57,974 nucleotides of DNA from assembly GCA_947473305.1 (NCBI GenBank), contig CANJCB010000024.1:1-57974 (forward strand). Direction: 5' to 3'. The DNA comes from Rhodospirillales bacterium (GTDB lineage: Bacteria; Pseudomonadota; Alphaproteobacteria; ATCC43930; CGMCC-115725). The notes beneath the pieces are model-generated. The model was not told the origin of the DNA. It ran no database searches and saw only the letters and a list, made by a program, of their open reading frames with translations. Position numbers and translations under genes: made by a program. Shown piece by piece: positions 50,757 through 57,974 of this stretch; the first letter of the stretch is position 1; each line of letters starts with the position of its first letter.

Positions 50757-51200
50757 ATGGAAGCATTGACGCTGGAAAAGGGCCTCAAGATCATTGAAGG
50801 CGCCTTCGCGAAATCCGCCGAGATGAAACTGAAGCCCCTGGTGATCGCGCTCTTCGACGCGCGCGGCTGCCTCAAGGCCTTCCAGTCCCAGGATGGCCAG
50901 GAAGCCCTCATCCGCAGCGATATCGCCCAGGCCAAGGCCTATGGCGCGCTGGCCATGGGCATCGGATCGCGCACCATCGCCAAGCGCGCCAAGGACGGCC
51001 CCGCCTTTATCGCGACGGCGCTCGAACTCGCGGGCGGAAGGCTGATGCCGGTGGCGGGCGGCGTGCTGATCCGCGACGCTGAGGGCCGTATCGCCGGCGC
51101 CCTGGGCGTGAGTGGCGACACATCCGACAATGACGAGCTTTGCGCCATCGCCGGGATCGAAGGCGCGGGCTTCAAGGCCGATCCCGGCAGCTCGACCTGA
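50757..51200 (+). CDS. GlcG/HbpS family heme-binding-like protein
   Basis: A 147-residue protein with the GlcG/HbpS fold: ALTLEKGLKIIEGAFAKSAE, V-I-A-L-F-D-A-R-G-C-L-K-A-F and AGGRLMPVAGGVLIRDAEGR, followed by GALGVSGDTSDNDE. Family members are linked to glycolate operons or bind heme; their molecular role is often unknown. ATG 50757 follows gaggga, 11 bp after the GGDEF stop, so the two may be co-transcribed. Confidence 0.9.
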   Translation: MEALTLEKGLKIIEGAFAKSAEMKLKPLVIALFDARGCLKAFQSQDGQEALIRSDIAQAKAYGALAMGIGSRTIAKRAKDGPAFIATALELAGGRLMPVAGGVLIRDAEGRIAGALGVSGDTSDNDELCAIAGIEGAGFKADPGSST

Positions 51201-51203
51201 CGG

Positions 51204-52244
51204 CTATTCGGCCGCGACCGCCTGCTTCTTGGCGAATTTCTCCCAATTGAGTTTCTCGACCTCGCTGTCCTTGCGAGGATCGAGGTTCGGCCAGCTCGGC
51301 ACACTGAGCCAGAGCCTCAGCAGGTGCCGGCGACGGTCCTTCTCGGGATAGTCGTCGAAATGGGCGCGGCCGTGAAAGACGGTGCGGTTCTTGACGAACT
51401 GCATGTCGCCCGGCTTCAGGAGCATGTCGAGGCAAAGGTCCGGGTGGTTGCTATAGGCGGTGAAGACGGCGAGCGCCGCCGCTTCCTCCGGGTTCAGCAC
51501 GATATCCCCCGCCTCGATCGCCCGCTGGATATAGGGTCCGCCGTGGAAGCAGGCGAGTTCGCCGTCCCGGGCGACGAAAGACGGGCGGCGCTCGCCGCTC
51601 AAGGGGTTGCGGCCCGCCGCTTCGGCATCACTATCGGGCATCCGCGTGAAAAAACCCCGATACATGACCGCCAGTAGCTCGGGGCAGGTATCGAGCATCA
51701 TGTTATGGACGGCATGGATGCTGACGAGACGGCTCGCCCCGCCGGATTTCGCCTGACGCAGGCTCAGCATGGAGAGGATGTCGCAGCTGTCGGCATGGGT
51801 CGTCTGCGCCCCGCCCGAATGATAACCCCGCCGCCGTAGTGGATCGGGCTCCTCGTCGCTTACATCCCTGATATGGCCGAGCCGGTCTCCCAGGAAACTC
51901 TGGGGCATGCCGACCCCAAAATGGCTGCCGATGCCCCAATAGATGAGCGCCAGCTCGTCTTCGCTGTAGCGCTCCGTGGAGAGCCCCTTGACCAAGGCGA
52001 AACCGCGCCCCTCCTTGACCTCGGCGAAGATCGCCTTCAGTTCGTCTTGCAGGGCGGTCAGCGGGAAATCGTCCCGCTTCATGGTATCCAAGGTAACGCC
52101 GCGCGCCTGAGCCCGCCTGAGGTCCCGCTCGATCTCATCGAGCGCCAAGGCCGAAAGCGAAACGGTCCAATCCTTGGATTGTGCGAGGTCCTTGCCCCGC
52201 CAGACCGATTTTCCGGTGGGACGGAAGAATTGCTGTCCGGTCAT
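51204..52244 (-). CDS. TauD/TfdA family dioxygenase
   Basis: A 346-residue 2-oxoglutarate/Fe(II) oxygenase. The iron ligands are in TTHADSCDILSML (H-x-D) and NRTVFHGRAHF (distal His), and the 2OG-binding Arg lies in R-H-L-L-R-L-W-L. The overall pattern (ALVKGLSTERYSEDELALIYWGIGSHFG) is close to the gamma-butyrobetaine/TfdA-like branch. It would hydroxylate or cleave a small acidic substrate. It starts at ATG 52244 behind gggag and converges with the GlcG-type gene, with 3 bp between the stops. Confidence 0.92.
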   Translation of the reverse strand: MTGQQFFRPTGKSVWRGKDLAQSKDWTVSLSALALDEIERDLRRAQARGVTLDTMKRDDFPLTALQDELKAIFAEVKEGRGFALVKGLSTERYSEDELALIYWGIGSHFGVGMPQSFLGDRLGHIRDVSDEEPDPLRRRGYHSGGAQTTHADSCDILSMLSLRQAKSGGASRLVSIHAVHNMMLDTCPELLAVMYRGFFTRMPDSDAEAAGRNPLSGERRPSFVARDGELACFHGGPYIQRAIEAGDIVLNPEEAAALAVFTAYSNHPDLCLDMLLKPGDMQFVKNRTVFHGRAHFDDYPEKDRRRHLLRLWLSVPSWPNLDPRKDSEVEKLNWEKFAKKQAVAAE

Positions 52245-52319
52245 CGCGTGCTCCCTCAGACCCCTTGCCCGAATGACGCAATCCTAGGCTGGTGAAACTC
52301 GCGGGTAAAGTCTTGGAAA

Positions 52320-52673
52320 TTAACGCCGCGAACCCAGGGTGGTCTGGACGACTTCGACGAGATCATGCGGGAGGAAGGGCTTACGCAGAACGGGGACGCC
52401 GGGCAGCATCGTGAGTTCGGCGGCATAGCCCGTGACGAAGATGATCTTGAGGTCCGGATAGAGTTTTCTGGCCTGGCTCGCGAGATCCGTGCCGGACATG
52501 ACCGGCATCCGGACGTCGGTATAGAGCAGCCCGATGGACGGATGGTCGGCGAGAATGTCCAATGCTTCCCGCCCTTGGCTCGCCGCATGGACGGTGAACC
52601 CCATATCCTTGAACAGGATGATCGACCAGTCCCGGACATCATCCTCGTCGTCGACGACCAAAACCTCACGCAT
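52320..52673 (-). CDS. Single-domain response regulator
   Basis: A 117-residue receiver domain without an output domain. The acidic pocket is VLVVDDEDDV, the phosphoacceptor D53 lies in LLYTDVRMPVMSG, the Thr/Ser is in IIFVTGYA and the Lys in LRKPF. Such proteins act as phosphate relays or sinks or bind a target directly. There is no kinase nearby. 52674-52779 is noncoding and AT-richer, with no clear element. Confidence 0.92.
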   Translation of the reverse strand: MREVLVVDDEDDVRDWSIILFKDMGFTVHAASQGREALDILADHPSIGLLYTDVRMPVMSGTDLASQARKLYPDLKIIFVTGYAAELTMLPGVPVLRKPFLPHDLVEVVQTTLGSRR

Positions 52674-52779
52674 CGGGCTGTCCTGCCATGCCTAATTCCC
52701 TCGTTCCGGCCGAAACGCACCCTAAACTTTACTAGCTGGTTTCTCAACCTCCCGGTCTATTGTCTGCGAAAGACGAGCT

Positions 52780-54108
52780 TTAGTTAAGATTTGCCAAAGA
52801 ACTTCCTTCTGCCACAAGCCTCCTGAGGAGCGGGGCGGGAGTCCAGGCCGCCCCGTATCTGGCGCGATAGCCCTCGATCCGTTCGAGAACGAAGGCGAGC
52901 CCCAATTCGTCGGCATAATGCATCGGCCCGCCCCGCGCCCTGGGGAAGCCGTAGCCGTTGAGCCAGATCGCGTCGATATCGCTGGGCCGGGCCGCGAGCC
53001 CGTCGTCGAGCAGGGCGATGCCGAGATTTATGACCTGCAGCATGCAGCGCTCGACGATCTCCGCATCGCTCGGTACCTGTCGCGCGATGCCGTTCTCATG
53101 GGCAAGGCTCTCGCAGATCGCCAGCACGTCCGCATCGGCGTGAGGGGTACGGTCGCCGGCCTCGTAGCGATAAAAGCCCTTGGCGGCCTTGACCCCGTTG
53201 CGTCCCCGGGCCGCGAGTGCCTCGGTCACCAGGAGATAGGGAAACGGCCGGGTCTCGTGCTGGAAAAGCTCCTTGCGGATCAGGGCCGGCACATCGACGC
53301 CGGACATGTCGCTCACGGCACAGGGACCCATGGCGAAACCATAACCCAGCATGGCCTGGTCGATCTGGGTCGGCGTGGCCCCCTCCAACAGTAGGACTTC
53401 GACCTCCCGGAAATAGCCGTCGAGCAGCATCTTGTTACCGACGAAACCGAAGCCGACGCCGACCACGACGCCGATCTTGCGCATCCGCTGGATGAGATCG
53501 CGGCAGGCGGCGATCGTCTCCGGGGAGGTTCCTCGCCCCCGGACGATCTCGACGAGTTTCATCACATGGGCGGGGCTGAAGAAATGGAGCCCGATGGACC
53601 GCTCAGGCCGGACGGCCGCGGCTACGATCTTTTCGAGATCCAAGGTCGAGGTATTGCTGGCGAGGATCGTGTCCGGCCCCGCGTGCCGACTGAGATCCGC
53701 GAAGATCTGCTGCTTCAGGGCGAGGTTCTCGAAGACCGCCTCGATGACGATTTCAGCGCCCGCAACCTGCTTCGTATCGGTCGCGGTCGTGACCAGGGCG
53801 CGACGTTCCTTCGCCTCCTCCGGCGTCGCATTGCCCCGCTTCACCGCCGAGTCGAGGTTGCGCTCGATGGCGGCGATCCCGCGCGCCACCGCCGCTTCGT
53901 CGACATCGATCAAGGTCACGCTCAAGCCCGCGTTGACCAGGCTGGTGGAAATGCCCGCCCCCATGGTGCCGGCGCCGATCACCGCCGCCTTCTTCAAGAC
54001 CCGCGCCTGCAACCCCTCCGGAAGCCCCGGCACGCGGCGCACGTCCTGCTCGGCGCGTCGCACATAGTCCGCTATCGGATCGGAGGAGTCCGTCATTGCT
54101 TCCGCCAT
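52780..54108 (-). CDS. 3-hydroxyacyl-CoA dehydrogenase with two C-terminal domains, no hydratase domain
   Basis: A 442-residue protein that resembles only the dehydrogenase half of FadB. The NAD motif is KKAAVIGAGTMGAGISTSLVN at about residues 40-60, followed by I-E-A-V-F-E-N, the catalytic His in LHFFSPAHVMKLVEI, and two helical domains, the second with PSDIDAIWLNGYGFPRARGG, which is nearly the same motif as in the FadB-type protein at 39399-41498. There is no crotonase domain and no frameshift sign, so it looks like a natural stand-alone form or a 5' deletion paralogue. The start may be ATG 54108 or 54096. Confidence 0.9.
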   Translation of the reverse strand: MAEAMTDSSDPIADYVRRAEQDVRRVPGLPEGLQARVLKKAAVIGAGTMGAGISTSLVNAGLSVTLIDVDEAAVARGIAAIERNLDSAVKRGNATPEEAKERRALVTTATDTKQVAGAEIVIEAVFENLALKQQIFADLSRHAGPDTILASNTSTLDLEKIVAAAVRPERSIGLHFFSPAHVMKLVEIVRGRGTSPETIAACRDLIQRMRKIGVVVGVGFGFVGNKMLLDGYFREVEVLLLEGATPTQIDQAMLGYGFAMGPCAVSDMSGVDVPALIRKELFQHETRPFPYLLVTEALAARGRNGVKAAKGFYRYEAGDRTPHADADVLAICESLAHENGIARQVPSDAEIVERCMLQVINLGIALLDDGLAARPSDIDAIWLNGYGFPRARGGPMHYADELGLAFVLERIEGYRARYGAAWTPAPLLRRLVAEGSSLANLN

Positions 54109-54242
54109 CTGAAAGAGTGCCGCTCGCCGCAGAGAGTGGTCGGCGGCAGGCGGGCCGTCAACAGGCTCGGCAGCCCAGGGAACGGTTTACACCCGGGACT
54201 TTCCGGGCTCATGATGGCGCGACCGAGCCTTAGAGGAACGCC

Positions 54243-55286
54243 ATGGACGGGCATGACGAAATCCACCTGATGGAGAACCCGGATTCGACCGAGGAAATCC
54301 CCATCCTCGATATCGCCCCCTTCCTCGCCGGGGAGCCCGGCGCCAGGGAGCGCATCGGCGCCCGGTTGCGCGAGATTTCCCAGACCGTCGGCTTCTTCTA
54401 TCTCATCGGCCACGGCGTGCCTCGGAGCCAGATCGACGACATCATGGCCGAGACCCGGCGGCTCCACGAATTGCCGATCGACTTCCGGCGCACCATCGCC
54501 CGGACCGACCGCATCGGCTATCGCGCCGCCGAGGATCGGGAAATGCAATCGGACGGCCTGCCGCCGCCCTTCCTCTCCGCCTTCGTGACGCTTCGGGAGC
54601 GCCCGCCGGGCGATCCCCGCACGGTGCCGGGCGATCCGTTGCGCATGCCCAACCACTGGCCGGACGGCATGCCGGAGTTCCGCGACAAGGTCGTCGCCTA
54701 TTGGAAGGCGGCCGAGCAGGTCCATATCGACATGCTGCCGCTCTGGGACACCGCGCTCGGCCTGCCCTCGGGCTATCTGCTGAAGCACTTCTTCAGCCAT
54801 CCCTATGCCGCGCTGTCGCTGCTGCATTACCCGCCGCAGAAATTCGCCAAGTCCCGGCAATACGGGTTGAAGCCCCATACGGACAACGGCTTCGTCACGA
54901 TCCTCGCCCAGGGCGACGTGCCGGGCCTCGCGGTGCGGATGCCGTCGGGTCACTGGCGGGTCGCGGAGGTGATCCCGGGCGCTTACATGGTCAATACCGG
55001 GAACATGATGGTCCGGATCACCAACGGGCGCTTCCTCTCGACGAAACACCGGGTGATCAACACCACCGAGGGTCCCCGCTGTTCGGTGCCGCTCTTCGTC
55101 GGGGCCGACCTCGACTCGATCATCGAATGCCTGCCGACCTGCCAGGATCCGGCCAACCCGCCGCAATTCCCCCCGATCCAATACGAGAAGCTCTATCGCT
55201 GGTACTATTACGGTGAGGGCGGCCGCGAGAAGGCGGTGGGGCCGGATGTGAAGTCCGAAGGACCCTGGCTGCCGCCCGCGCGCTAG
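54243..55286 (+). CDS. Isopenicillin N synthase-like 2OG-Fe(II) oxygenase
   Basis: A 347-residue non-heme iron oxygenase. The iron ligands are H212 and D214 (KPHTDNGFVT) and H269 (STKHRVI). R279 and S281 (PRCSVPLF) bind the 2OG carboxylate. The N-terminal IPILDIAPFLAG and GFFYLIGHGVP are typical of the IPNS/ethylene-forming group. The product is not predictable. It starts at ATG 54243 behind agagga. The 134-bp gap to the divergent dehydrogenase gene holds both promoters but no clear element. Confidence 0.93.
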   Translation: MDGHDEIHLMENPDSTEEIPILDIAPFLAGEPGARERIGARLREISQTVGFFYLIGHGVPRSQIDDIMAETRRLHELPIDFRRTIARTDRIGYRAAEDREMQSDGLPPPFLSAFVTLRERPPGDPRTVPGDPLRMPNHWPDGMPEFRDKVVAYWKAAEQVHIDMLPLWDTALGLPSGYLLKHFFSHPYAALSLLHYPPQKFAKSRQYGLKPHTDNGFVTILAQGDVPGLAVRMPSGHWRVAEVIPGAYMVNTGNMMVRITNGRFLSTKHRVINTTEGPRCSVPLFVGADLDSIIECLPTCQDPANPPQFPPIQYEKLYRWYYYGEGGREKAVGPDVKSEGPWLPPAR

Positions 55287-55287
55287 A

Positions 55288-56133
55288 TCACCAGAAGGTG
55301 TCGCGCCCCGGCTGATAGGCCCTGATCGTCTGCTCCGGATTGCGATTGACGAGGGGACGCCGATAGAGCGGGTGACTGACGCTCCGCACCTCGTGCTCGA
55401 TGACGAAGAGCGGCGGCCCACCCTCGGGATCGACGATATCCTCGAAGCGGTATTGATAGGGGTTGCTCTCCTCGGTCACGAGGGAGCGTTCCAGCAGGCC
55501 CCGGTGGGGGCCGGAGAAATCGGCCACATAGACCTGGATATGATGCTTGTCGTAAGCGGCGGGTTCGGCCTCGGTCTCCCGGAAGATGAGGCGCTGGTTG
55601 GCACCGGCGGTAATCCGCGCGGCGCCGCCCTCGACGATCGCAGGGGCTCCCATGATGTCCCGATAGAAGCGCGCGATCCCCGCCGCGGCTCCCTTGGGAA
55701 CCTCGAACTCGACATAGGCCATGCCGAGCCGCATGGCTCCGAAAGCCGGGCTCGGTTCATGGCACCTGAGACGGTTCCCCCAGGGGCATACCGTCTCGAC
55801 GAAATCGGCATGTTCCGCGAACGAAAACCGCGTGCCTTCGAGCGGCTTCCTGACCGCCGCGAGGCGCGCCAGCAGAGCCTCGCGGTTGGGGATCACCAGA
55901 CCGGTTACGCCGCGCAGAACCTGCGGCTTTCCGGTCGGCAGGTGGAATTGGCTCTCGCCGACATTGACCCACATGTTGTCGACGCCGGCCATCATATAGG
56001 GGTCGCGGGTCAACCCCAGGCCGGCGACATAAAACAGCGTGGCGGTCGGCTGATCGGCGACCTGGACGTTCACATGTTCGAGACCGACGATGTTGCCGAT
56101 ATCCTCGGCGCTGCGGTCGTATCGGTTATCCAT
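55288..56133 (-). CDS. VOC family protein (two-module glyoxalase fold)
   Basis: About 281 residues with two glyoxalase-type halves. The first begins IVGLEHVNVQVADQPTATLF and contains G-E-S-Q-F-H-L-P. The second has RLGMAYVEFEVP, HHIQVYVADFSG and VIEHEVRSV, where metal ligands may be incomplete. ATG 56133 is chosen because a perfect ggagg lies 5 bases upstream and itself overlaps an upstream ATG at 56145, so the longer start would be wrong. The function is unknown. It converges with the 2OG oxygenase gene, with 1 bp between the stops. Confidence 0.87.
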   Translation of the reverse strand: MDNRYDRSAEDIGNIVGLEHVNVQVADQPTATLFYVAGLGLTRDPYMMAGVDNMWVNVGESQFHLPTGKPQVLRGVTGLVIPNREALLARLAAVRKPLEGTRFSFAEHADFVETVCPWGNRLRCHEPSPAFGAMRLGMAYVEFEVPKGAAAGIARFYRDIMGAPAIVEGGAARITAGANQRLIFRETEAEPAAYDKHHIQVYVADFSGPHRGLLERSLVTEESNPYQYRFEDIVDPEGGPPLFVIEHEVRSVSHPLYRRPLVNRNPEQTIRAYQPGRDTFW

Positions 56134-56391
56134 AGGGGCCTCCATTCAAGGGAAAAACGAGACCACGAGCCAGCCTCGGCGCGCAAGCGTGTTGGACGGG
56201 CAGATGTGTATTTCGCATCGCACAATTTTTACTGTTGCGCGACAGTGGGCGAGGGCATCATAACCCTCTGGGGGGCGTGTGCGCGAAAACGGCACCGTCC
56301 AAGCGAGTTAAAAAGAGCGGATTCAGGGATGAGCATATCACGCAAAGGCCGGGCGGTTTCACGCTGGCTGTCCTCAGGGGACTGTTGAGCC

Positions 56392-57114
56392 ATGGGACAT
56401 ACGTTGTGGGAATACCAGCCCTTCCTGCTGAAGGGCATCCCGATCACCCTGACGGTGATGACGCTGGCCATGCTGCTGGCGATACCGACCGCGCTGATCC
56501 TGGCTCTCGGGCGTATGTCCAAATACGCCGTCATCCGCAGCCTCGCAGGTTTCGTGATCGAGACGTTCCGCGGCACTTCTGCCCTCGTGCAACTCTTCTG
56601 GGCCTTCTATGTCCTGCCCTTCTTTGGCCTGGAACTGACGCCGATGCAAGCTGGCATCATCGTGCTCGGGCTCAACGAAGGCAGCTATTTCTCCGAGGTC
56701 ATCCGGCCGGCGCTGGGCTCGGTCCTGGCGGGCCAGCGGGACGCCGCCATCGCGCTCCATCTGCCGACGCGCTACCGCTTCTTCCGGGTCGTGCTGCCGC
56801 AAGCGCTGCCGGTCATGATCCCGCCCTTCGGCAATGCGCTGGTCGGCATGCTCAAGTTCACCTCGCTCGTCTCGCTCGTGACCTTGCAGGACCTTTCCTT
56901 CCGGGCGGGCCTGATCCGAGCAACCCTGGGCGAGAGCGGCCCCACCTTTACCGAGACCCTGATCCTTTATTTCATCATGGCGCTCATGCTGGGCGGTCTG
57001 GTCAAGGTGCTGGAGCGTTGGGTCAATCGCCGGGCCGGCCGGCCGGTGGCTCCGCTGTCCTTGGCCTGGAAGCGCAATACGCCGGTGCCCACCTGGGCCC
57101 TCGGCGGAAGGTAG
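56392..57114 (+). CDS. Polar amino acid ABC transporter permease (His/Glu/Gln/Arg/opine type)
   Basis: A 240-residue inner-membrane permease with about five helices. Typical features are LLKGIPITLTVMTLAMLLAI, E-T-F-R-G-T-S-A-L-V-Q-L, GIIVLGLNEGSYFSEVIRPA and the EAA loop IALHLPTRYRFFRVVLPQAL. The 258-bp region before it (56134-56391) holds an actgt/acagt palindrome near 56233-56248, a gaggg/ccctc hairpin and a 19-codon frame at 56329-56388. No larger gene is seen there. It shares an operon with the next permease and an ATPase. Confidence 0.92.
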   Translation: MGHTLWEYQPFLLKGIPITLTVMTLAMLLAIPTALILALGRMSKYAVIRSLAGFVIETFRGTSALVQLFWAFYVLPFFGLELTPMQAGIIVLGLNEGSYFSEVIRPALGSVLAGQRDAAIALHLPTRYRFFRVVLPQALPVMIPPFGNALVGMLKFTSLVSLVTLQDLSFRAGLIRATLGESGPTFTETLILYFIMALMLGGLVKVLERWVNRRAGRPVAPLSLAWKRNTPVPTWALGGR

Positions 57115-57124
57115 GGAGAGCGCC

Positions 57125-57790
57125 ATGACCGGATTTCAATGGGACTGGGGCTATGTGTGGACGGTCATCCCGCATCTCCTCGAAGGTCTGAAAATCACCG
57201 TCGCGGCGACCGTCTTGGGTTCGGTCTTCGCCTTCCTGCTGGGGCTTATCTGGACGGCATTGCGGCTCGCCAATATTCCCATCATCAGCCCGCTCACGAA
57301 CCTTTGGGTGTCCTTCATCCGAGGGACGCCCTTCCTGGTGCAGCTCTACTTCGTCTTTTACGTCTTCCCGAATTATGGACTGACGCTGTCGGCCATGATG
57401 TCGGGCGTCGTCGGTCTCGCGCTTTTCTACAGCGCCCCGGTTTCGGAAGTGTATCGCGCCGGCATCGAGGGCGTGGCCCCCGGCCAGTGGGAAGCCTCGC
57501 TGACCCTGGGCCTGCCGATCCGCCGCGTCTGGTTCCGAATCGTCCTGCCTCAGGCGTTCCGCGTGGTGACGCCGATGCTCGGCAATACGACGATCTCCAT
57601 GTTCAAGGAAACGGCGCTTCTGTCCACGATCACCATCGCGGAACTGATGGCGCAGGCTATGGATATCGCGATGGCGCAATATCGTTTCATCGAGCCGCTG
57701 ACCATGGTCGGAGTGCTCTACTTCTGCGTCAGTTACATTTCCGCCAAGGGTGTGCGCGGATTGGAAAAATGGAGTGCGGCGCGTGGCTGA
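57125..57790 (+). CDS. Polar amino acid ABC transporter permease, second subunit
   Basis: A 221-residue permease of the same family: HLLEGLKITVAATVLGSVFA, S-F-I-R-G-T-P-F-L-V-Q-L, F-Y-S-A-P-V-S-E-V-Y-R-A-G-I-E-G-V and the loop GQWEASLTLGLPIRRVWFRI with VLPQAFRVVTPMLGN. It heterodimerises with the preceding permease. A gggagag site precedes ATG 57125, and its end overlaps the ATPase start (GTG 57783) by 8 bp. Confidence 0.92.
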   Translation: MTGFQWDWGYVWTVIPHLLEGLKITVAATVLGSVFAFLLGLIWTALRLANIPIISPLTNLWVSFIRGTPFLVQLYFVFYVFPNYGLTLSAMMSGVVGLALFYSAPVSEVYRAGIEGVAPGQWEASLTLGLPIRRVWFRIVLPQAFRVVTPMLGNTTISMFKETALLSTITIAELMAQAMDIAMAQYRFIEPLTMVGVLYFCVSYISAKGVRGLEKWSAARG

Positions 57791-57974
57791 TATCTTGACC
57801 GAAGCCCGTCCTCCCTCCGTGTCCCCCGGCCGGACGATCGCCTCGATGCGGGGGATCGTGAAGATCTATGGGACGCGGACGATCCTGGACCATGTGGAAC
57901 TGGACGTTTCGGCAGGCGAGAAGGTCGCGCTGATCGGACCCTCGGGTTCGGGCAAGACGACCATCCTGCGGCTG
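57783..57974 (+). CDS. Polar amino acid ABC transporter ATP-binding protein (partial, cut by window end)
   Basis: The first 64 codons from GTG 57783. After a short unconserved tail come I-A-S-M-R-G-I-V-K-I-Y-G-T-R-T-I-L-D-H-V, then GEKVALIGPSGSGKTTILRL with a complete Walker A. This is the start of a GlnQ/HisP-type ATPase; the rest lies outside the window. The overlap with the permease gene indicates coupling. The binding protein is presumably further right. Confidence 0.9.
   Translation, partial: MADILTEARPPSVSPGRTIASMRGIVKIYGTRTILDHVELDVSAGEKVALIGPSGSGKTTILRL

Overview
The window is GC-rich, densely coded DNA of alphaproteobacterial character. Signs of this are short or overlapping gene junctions (many ATGA), many ABC importers with Tat- or Sec-exported binding proteins, and beta-ketoadipate genes with a fused pcaL. 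A soil or rhizosphere heterotroph, perhaps Rhodospirillales or Hyphomicrobiales, fits best. This is inferred from gene content and style, not from a marker gene.

Layout. (1) 1-1790 is a decayed, AT-richer accessory strip with pieces of IS3- and IS6-family elements, gene fragments, a small lipoprotein, and a sequence resembling the 3' end of a tRNA-Ser gene. It ends at an intact tRNA-Lys(TTT) gene on the minus strand. (2) 2009-9783 holds a polyamine-type ABC importer (two permeases and an ATPase), a dipeptide-type binding protein without its own permeases, an SMP-30-type lactonase, and convergently a PotD-type binding protein and a Rieske oxygenase. (3) 9970-13565 holds an ABC membrane domain lacking an ATPase domain, a DHA2 drug-type exporter and an orphan TonB-like protein. 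(4) 13681-20499 holds an NMT1-type binding protein facing a six-gene minus-strand operon (amidohydrolase, two isochorismatase-type hydrolases, an acyl-CoA synthetase and two NodB-fold hydrolases), probably for breakdown of an amide- or ureide-like compound. (5) 20575-23672 holds a glycosyltransferase divergent from a four-gene, fully ATGA-coupled membrane redox operon whose core is a ferric-reductase-like/Rieske fusion. This is the best candidate here for an undescribed system. (6) 23804-27749 holds a CinA-type amidase, metY, a CmcJ-like protein and pobA. (7) 27759-37546 holds a Liv-type importer (minus) and the pcaF-pcaL-pcaH-pcaG-pcaB operon (plus). With pobA they give uptake and conversion of 4-hydroxybenzoate through protocatechuate to the beta-ketoadipate stage. 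The shared 32301-32524 region carries a helically phased 11-bp repeat array. (8) 37539-43803 holds phnN, an acyl-CoA dehydrogenase, a FadB-type protein, an alpha/beta hydrolase and an MFS exporter. (9) 43849-47055 is a small catabolic operon with another PotD-type binding protein and an AllA-like enzyme. (10) 47052-54108 holds assorted single genes, including a REC-GGDEF protein, a receiver-only protein and a TfdA-type dioxygenase. (11) 54243-57974 holds a 2OG-Fe(II) oxygenase, a VOC protein and the start of a polar amino acid ABC importer cut by the window edge.

The main theme is uptake and oxidation of small organic acids, aromatics and nitrogen compounds. No gene for a DNA-binding one-component transcription regulator was recognised anywhere in the window. 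pcaI/pcaJ, and any ATPase or permeases for several of the binding proteins, are also absent. Long open frames antisense to these genes are GC-driven shadows and were left out.
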